From Nonomuraea deserti (GTDB lineage: Bacteria; Actinomycetota; Actinomycetes; Streptosporangiales; Streptosporangiaceae), in contig NZ_SMKO01000024.1 in the NCBI RefSeq assembly GCF_004348685.1, forward strand, positions 1 to 64,000: a DNA stretch of 64,000 bases. The letters run 5' to 3'. Under the pieces are notes generated by a model, which was not told where the DNA came from, made no database searches, and was given only the letters and a program-made list of their open reading frames with translations. The translations under genes were made by a program, and so were the position numbers. Each line of letters opens with the position of its first letter. Within the stretch, counting starts at the first letter, position 1. Positions 60,392 through 64,000 of the stretch are shown piece by piece.

Positions 60392-61309
60392 TCACCAGGT
60401 GGCTGTGGCGGTTGGTCCGCCCCATTCGTCGACGAGTCGCTTGGTGGTTTCGCTAAAGGCCTGGACTCTGGTGGTTTCGGCGTTCGTGCGCCAAACCAGT
60501 CCGAATTCGAAGGGTGGCGCATCGGTCATCGGAATGTATGCGACATCGGTCCGGGGATGGTAGCGGGTGTTGTGCGCTGCCACGGTGCAGATGCCCTGGC
60601 CAGCGGCGATGAGCGTCATCAGTTCCTGGAAGGTGCGGACCGCTGGTCCCCGATCGATCGGTTGACCGCTGGGGGTTGTCCAGGGCTGGTAGCTCTCCAG
60701 CCACTGTGAGGGTGGTGACCCGGCGGGGCGGAAGATGCGGTCGGTGGCGAGATCTTCGAGCGAGACTGTGTCGTTGCGGGCCAGAGGGTGTTGGGCCGAG
60801 ACTGCCAGAACGCACGGCTCGACGATGACGACCGGTCCGGTCGTGATGCCTGGCTCGGTCACCGGAAACTGGGTCAGGAGCAGATCGAACTCGTTGTCCC
60901 GCAGCGGCCCGCAGGGGTCGGCGACCTCCGTCGTATGAAGCTGGATCTCCAGGTTTGGCTGGGTGGATCGAAGCGTGTCGACGATGTCGAGAAGGACCCG
61001 GCCGGCGAGCGGGCCGAGGAACCCGACATCGAGCACACCGCTGATGCCGCGGCCGGCTGTCTGCGCCCGAGCGATGCTGTCGAGGACCGACTGGTGGGCC
61101 GGAGCCAGATCGGCGAGGAGTTGCTGACCGATCGGGGTTAGGCTCACCCGGCGGGTGGTCCGGTCGAACAACAACGCGCCGACTCGCCGCTCTAGCTTCT
61201 GGACCATACGGCTGACCCGGGCCTGGGACAGTCCGAGCCGCTCTGCGGCCCGGCCGAAATGCAATTCGTCCGCGACCGCCAGAAATACCTCGATTTCCTG
61301 CCAGTCCAT
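60392..61309 (-). CDS. LysR-family transcriptional regulator
   Basis: A 305-residue LysR regulator. The N-terminal winged helix is VFLAVADELHFGRAAERLGL then SQARVSRMVQKLERRVGALL; the effector domain follows with DVGFLGPLAGRVLLDI and FDLLLTQFP. ATG at 61309 places the helix-turn-helix normally. It lies apart from the cluster, between IS remnants, and transcribes away from the MFS exporter gene. Target unknown. Confidence 0.87.
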   Translation of the reverse strand: MDWQEIEVFLAVADELHFGRAAERLGLSQARVSRMVQKLERRVGALLFDRTTRRVSLTPIGQQLLADLAPAHQSVLDSIARAQTAGRGISGVLDVGFLGPLAGRVLLDIVDTLRSTQPNLEIQLHTTEVADPCGPLRDNEFDLLLTQFPVTEPGITTGPVVIVEPCVLAVSAQHPLARNDTVSLEDLATDRIFRPAGSPPSQWLESYQPWTTPSGQPIDRGPAVRTFQELMTLIAAGQGICTVAAHNTRYHPRTDVAYIPMTDAPPFEFGLVWRTNAETTRVQAFSETTKRLVDEWGGPTATATW

Positions 61310-61829
61310 CACACCTCGATCCATTACGACGGCCTATCGATTGTGTCAGTTCTCGCTGCCGCATATCGACGCCGACGGCTGGATAGTGAGGTCACGGCCG
61401 GTGGCCGAATCGAAGAGGCGCGGCAACTTGGCCGCGCCGGCGGAGCGAACGAGTCTCGCGACGAGCAAGGTGCTGGATGTGTCATGTCTCTGGGGGGGTT
61501 GCAAGCGGACGAATGATCGGAAGGAGGAGCCTATGGGGGACGGCGGGGGACAGCTGCACGAGTGGTACGCAGGAAACTGGTCTGACGGCGGTCGACCTCG
61601 GCGTCGGGCGGGAAGCCGCGACGGTTGGGGCGATTCTGATCGGAGGCGTACCTTGACCTCGGCTTGCACCCATGGGGCGGCACGCCGTGGCCCGGCGTCG
61701 CGAGCTTCGTTGCAACCCACCGAACCAAGGAAGATCTCCTCGGCGACAACAGCGGGACGTTCGCCTCCGATGGGCTCTCAGCCGCAGCCCGGCGTGTCAA
61801 GGATGGCGCAGAGGACAAGGACGTCACGT
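61310..61829. other. Intergenic, no gene seen
   Basis: About 0.5 kb between the LysR gene and ISAs1 debris. Short open frames on both strands lack ribosome binding sites. The LysR promoter should be at its left side. Confidence 0.4.
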
Positions 61830-62290
61830 CCCCTTGCCGACCCACTGATCGACTGCCCGGTCTGTCGGCCCTGACCGAGGTGCTGGATGCGTTGCTCGAC
61901 CCGCGTAGCCGCCGGGGACGCCGCTACTGGCTCGACCCGCTGTTGGCGTTATCGCTGCTCGCCGTACTCGGGCGGCGCGACATCTCTGGCGAAGATCACC
62001 CGGTTCTTGCCGGATATGAACAGAGCTTCGGGCCTGGGCTGGTTTGCCCGGCACGCTCCGGCTGGCCGCCGGCACTCTCCGGCGGCTGCTCGCCCGCCTG
62101 GACGGCGACGCTTTCGACACCGCCACCTGCGGCTATCTGGCCGTGCTCGCCGACTGTGCGCCGCCCGCCACCACGAGCAGTCCGCCCTCAGGCCGGCTCC
62201 CGCTCGCCGGGCCTGGCCGTGGACGGCAAGCTCCTGCGCGGCAGCCGCACCCCGGACGCCACCTTCCATCTCTCTGAAGCATGTCCATCA
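61830..62290 (+). pseudogene. ISAs1-type transposase remnant
   Basis: ALTEVLDALLDPRSRRGRRY then WLDPLLALSLLAVLG is the N-terminal DDE_Tnp_1-associated domain of ISAs1 transposases. It continues in a second frame (SLAKITRFLPDMNRASGLGW) and a third (RLAAGTLRRLLARLDGDAFD), then LAVDGKLLRGSRTPDATF. Several frameshifts make it inactive. Confidence 0.65.
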
Positions 62291-62570
62291 ATCGAGGGCT
62301 CCCCGACCCAGGCCGGTCACGATTCATGCAGCCTCGACATTGATCGTTGCATGGATCGGTATTGATGGCCGATCTCGTCTCCGATCACACTGCGTAGGCA
62401 GGGATTTCGGCGTGGCTGGGGAAGCCGATCGCGCCGGAGGCTGAGGAGGGACGGGATGATGCTATCGGTACTCCGCGTAGGGAAAGCGGGCGTAAGTTGA
62501 TCAGACAAACCTCGGGCTCGCACAGGGTGATGCCGGGCGCCCCGAGTCCCGTACGGGTCTGGCGGTCCCC

Positions 62571-63995
62571 GTGACACATGTGATCAGGAACCCGATCACC
62601 ACGTCGGATGGGCTGCGGCTGTCGCAGCCTGCCGGTCGGTGGGTGGTCGTGGCCACAGCGCTGGGGGCGGGACTGGTGCTGTTGGAGACCACCGTGCTGA
62701 ATGTCGCGCTGCCTGAGATAGCGCGCGGCCTGGACACAGGCATGGCCGGTATGCAATGGACGGTGAACGCGTTCGCGTTGGCGCTGTCGGGCCTGATTCT
62801 CTTCGGCGGCGCGCTAGGGGATCGGTACGGGCGACGGCGGATCTACCTGGTCGGCCTCGCTTTGTTCGCGATCGCCTCGCTGCTGGGCGGCTTCGCCTCG
62901 AGCATCGGCTGGGTGATCGCCGCGCGGACGCTGCAAGGTGTCGGTGCCGCGTTGCTCGTCCCGGGGTCACTGGCACTCATCCAGGCTGTGTTCCACCCAG
63001 CTGATCGGGCGCGGGCGGTCGGCGCCTGGTCGGGCATGAGCGGGATGGCCGGGGCGGCCGGGCCGCTGCTCGGCGGCGCGGTGGTCGATGTCGCGGGGTG
63101 GCGTTGGGTGTTTTGGATCAACGTCCCGATAGCGGCCGTGGTGGCGGTGCTGATGATCCGTCACGTCCCTGAAACCCGCGATGCGGCAGAGCCTGGCCGC
63201 CTGGATGTGGCCGGGGCCGCGCTTGCGGCGATCGGCCTCGGTGGCCTGACCTACAGCCTCACCGACGCCTCCGGCGGCTGGCCGCTCGCTGGAACCGCCG
63301 CCGCGATCGGCATGCTCGCAATGGTCGCCTTCGTGCTGGTCGAGCGGCGCGCTGCGGCGCCGATGCTGCCGCTGGGGCTTTTTTCCGTCCGGGAGTTCAG
63401 CGCGGCGAACCTGGCGTCGTTTTGCCTATACGGTGCAGTCGCCGGGCTGTTCTTCCTTTTGCCCATGCAGCTTCAGATCACCACCGGTTACTCCCCGCTG
63501 GCCGCCGGGATGGCACTGCTGCCGATCACCATAGTAGTGCTCATTCTCTCGCCCCGGATGGGCACGCTCGTCACCCGCGTCGGTCCCCGCATCCCGCTTA
63601 CGGTCGGCTCTGTGGTCTGCGCGATCGCCGCATTGCTGGCGGTACGGGCCGGCCCACACGCCTCCTATGTGCTCGATGTACTGCCGGCCGTCGTCGCCGC
63701 AGGCCTGGGCATCTCAGCGATCACCGCCCCCATCAGCGTTACCGTGCTGTCTGCCGTGCCGGACAGCCGCGCCGGCATCGCCAGCGGTGTCAACAATGGA
63801 GTTGCCCGCGCGGCCGGACTGCTGGTCGTGGCCGCGCTTCCGCTGCTGGCGAACCTGCCCCAAGACGCCGCTCACAGTCCGGGGGCCCTGAGCCAGGGGT
63901 TCGGTGTGAGCATGCTGATCTGCGCCGGGCTATTCCTGCTCGGTGCCGTGGTGGCCTGGTGCGGGATCGGGCGCTCCGGTCGGCTCGCCGGATAA
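62571..63995 (+). CDS. DHA2-type MFS drug exporter
   Basis: A 474-residue transporter with about 14 membrane segments, the drug:H+ antiporter-2 layout. Motif C-like GVGAALLVPGSLALIQA, motif A-like GGALGDRYGRRRIYL and motif D1 LLETTVLNVALPEIARG are present. Function is export of hydrophobic compounds, possibly a drug or the local product. The start GTG at 62571 has no strong ribosome binding site. The gene is complete, ending just before the window edge. Confidence 0.87.
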   Translation: MTHVIRNPITTSDGLRLSQPAGRWVVVATALGAGLVLLETTVLNVALPEIARGLDTGMAGMQWTVNAFALALSGLILFGGALGDRYGRRRIYLVGLALFAIASLLGGFASSIGWVIAARTLQGVGAALLVPGSLALIQAVFHPADRARAVGAWSGMSGMAGAAGPLLGGAVVDVAGWRWVFWINVPIAAVVAVLMIRHVPETRDAAEPGRLDVAGAALAAIGLGGLTYSLTDASGGWPLAGTAAAIGMLAMVAFVLVERRAAAPMLPLGLFSVREFSAANLASFCLYGAVAGLFFLLPMQLQITTGYSPLAAGMALLPITIVVLILSPRMGTLVTRVGPRIPLTVGSVVCAIAALLAVRAGPHASYVLDVLPAVVAAGLGISAITAPISVTVLSAVPDSRAGIASGVNNGVARAAGLLVVAALPLLANLPQDAAHSPGALSQGFGVSMLICAGLFLLGAVVAWCGIGRSGRLAG

Positions 63996-64000
63996 GCCCG

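Overview
The window is high-GC actinomycete DNA. Evidence: GTG/TTG starts, ATGA/GTGA overlaps throughout operons, a StrR/ParB-type activator, a DasR-like GntR sugar operon and actinobacterial IS types. Genus cannot be set from the sequence; a Streptosporangiales-like soil actinomycete is an inference. The window is crowded with broken insertion sequences, so it looks like an accessory region or island.

Region 1 (1-4.6 kb): an IS5-like element, an IS-truncated membrane protein, an integrase scrap, and a TetR regulator coupled to an FAD monooxygenase. Region 2 (4.5-18.4 kb): a carbohydrate regulon. A secreted GHL10-type glycosidase (+) faces a nine-gene operon (-) encoding a sugar-binding lipoprotein, two ABC permeases, a GntR regulator, a ROK kinase, a DUF4127 protein, an FAD oxidoreductase, NanE and a GH38 alpha-mannosidase. 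Near-identical palindromes precede both transcription units, so one GntR protein probably controls them. Region 3 (18.6-23 kb): IS debris, a LamG fragment, a SnoaL-like gene, a LUD-domain pseudogene and a remnant of a Tn554-type recombinase.

Region 4 (23-59 kb) is the exciting part: what looks like an undescribed biosynthetic gene cluster. Its left arm (-) is one operon: ABC exporter (ATPase plus two permeases), a 54-codon gene encoding MEDILEFDA followed by fifteen perfect Val-Asp-Ala repeats, a nucleotidyltransferase-fold protein, and a TldD/TldE protease pair. Its right arm (+) carries a hydantoinase and a cysteine amidase (inside a 98%-identical inverted repeat), QueD/QueE/FolE for 7-carboxy-7-deazaguanine (no QueC), a 14-codon ORF coupled to a RimK-like ATP-grasp ligase, KAS III, acyl-CoA dehydrogenase, class III aminotransferase, a PGM1-like (pheganomycin-type) peptide ligase and an FlK-like thioesterase. 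These are followed by an APH-type kinase (-), a putative Fe/2OG oxygenase, two thymidylate-kinase-like enzymes, a second KAS III and a complete extra alanyl-tRNA synthetase. After a nest of transposons come an amidohydrolase/deaminase and a StrR-type activator.

Working model (inference): the repeat peptide is exported or cut by TldD/E into Val-Asp-Ala units, and ATP-grasp ligases join these to a non-ribosomal acyl group, possibly a beta-amino acid and/or a deazaguanine carboxylate. The kinases and nucleotidyltransferase would add phosphate or nucleotide groups. The extra AlaRS suggests that the product, whose peptide ends in Ala, attacks alanyl-tRNA synthetase. Nothing here shows the chemistry directly.

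Region 5 (51.5-56.2 kb): an IS3-type element split by IS30 debris and a Tn554-like tnpABC unit whose tnpB is frameshifted. Region 6 (59.4-64 kb): recombinase, VWA, ISL3 and ISAs1 scraps around a LysR regulator, then a DHA2-type MFS exporter.
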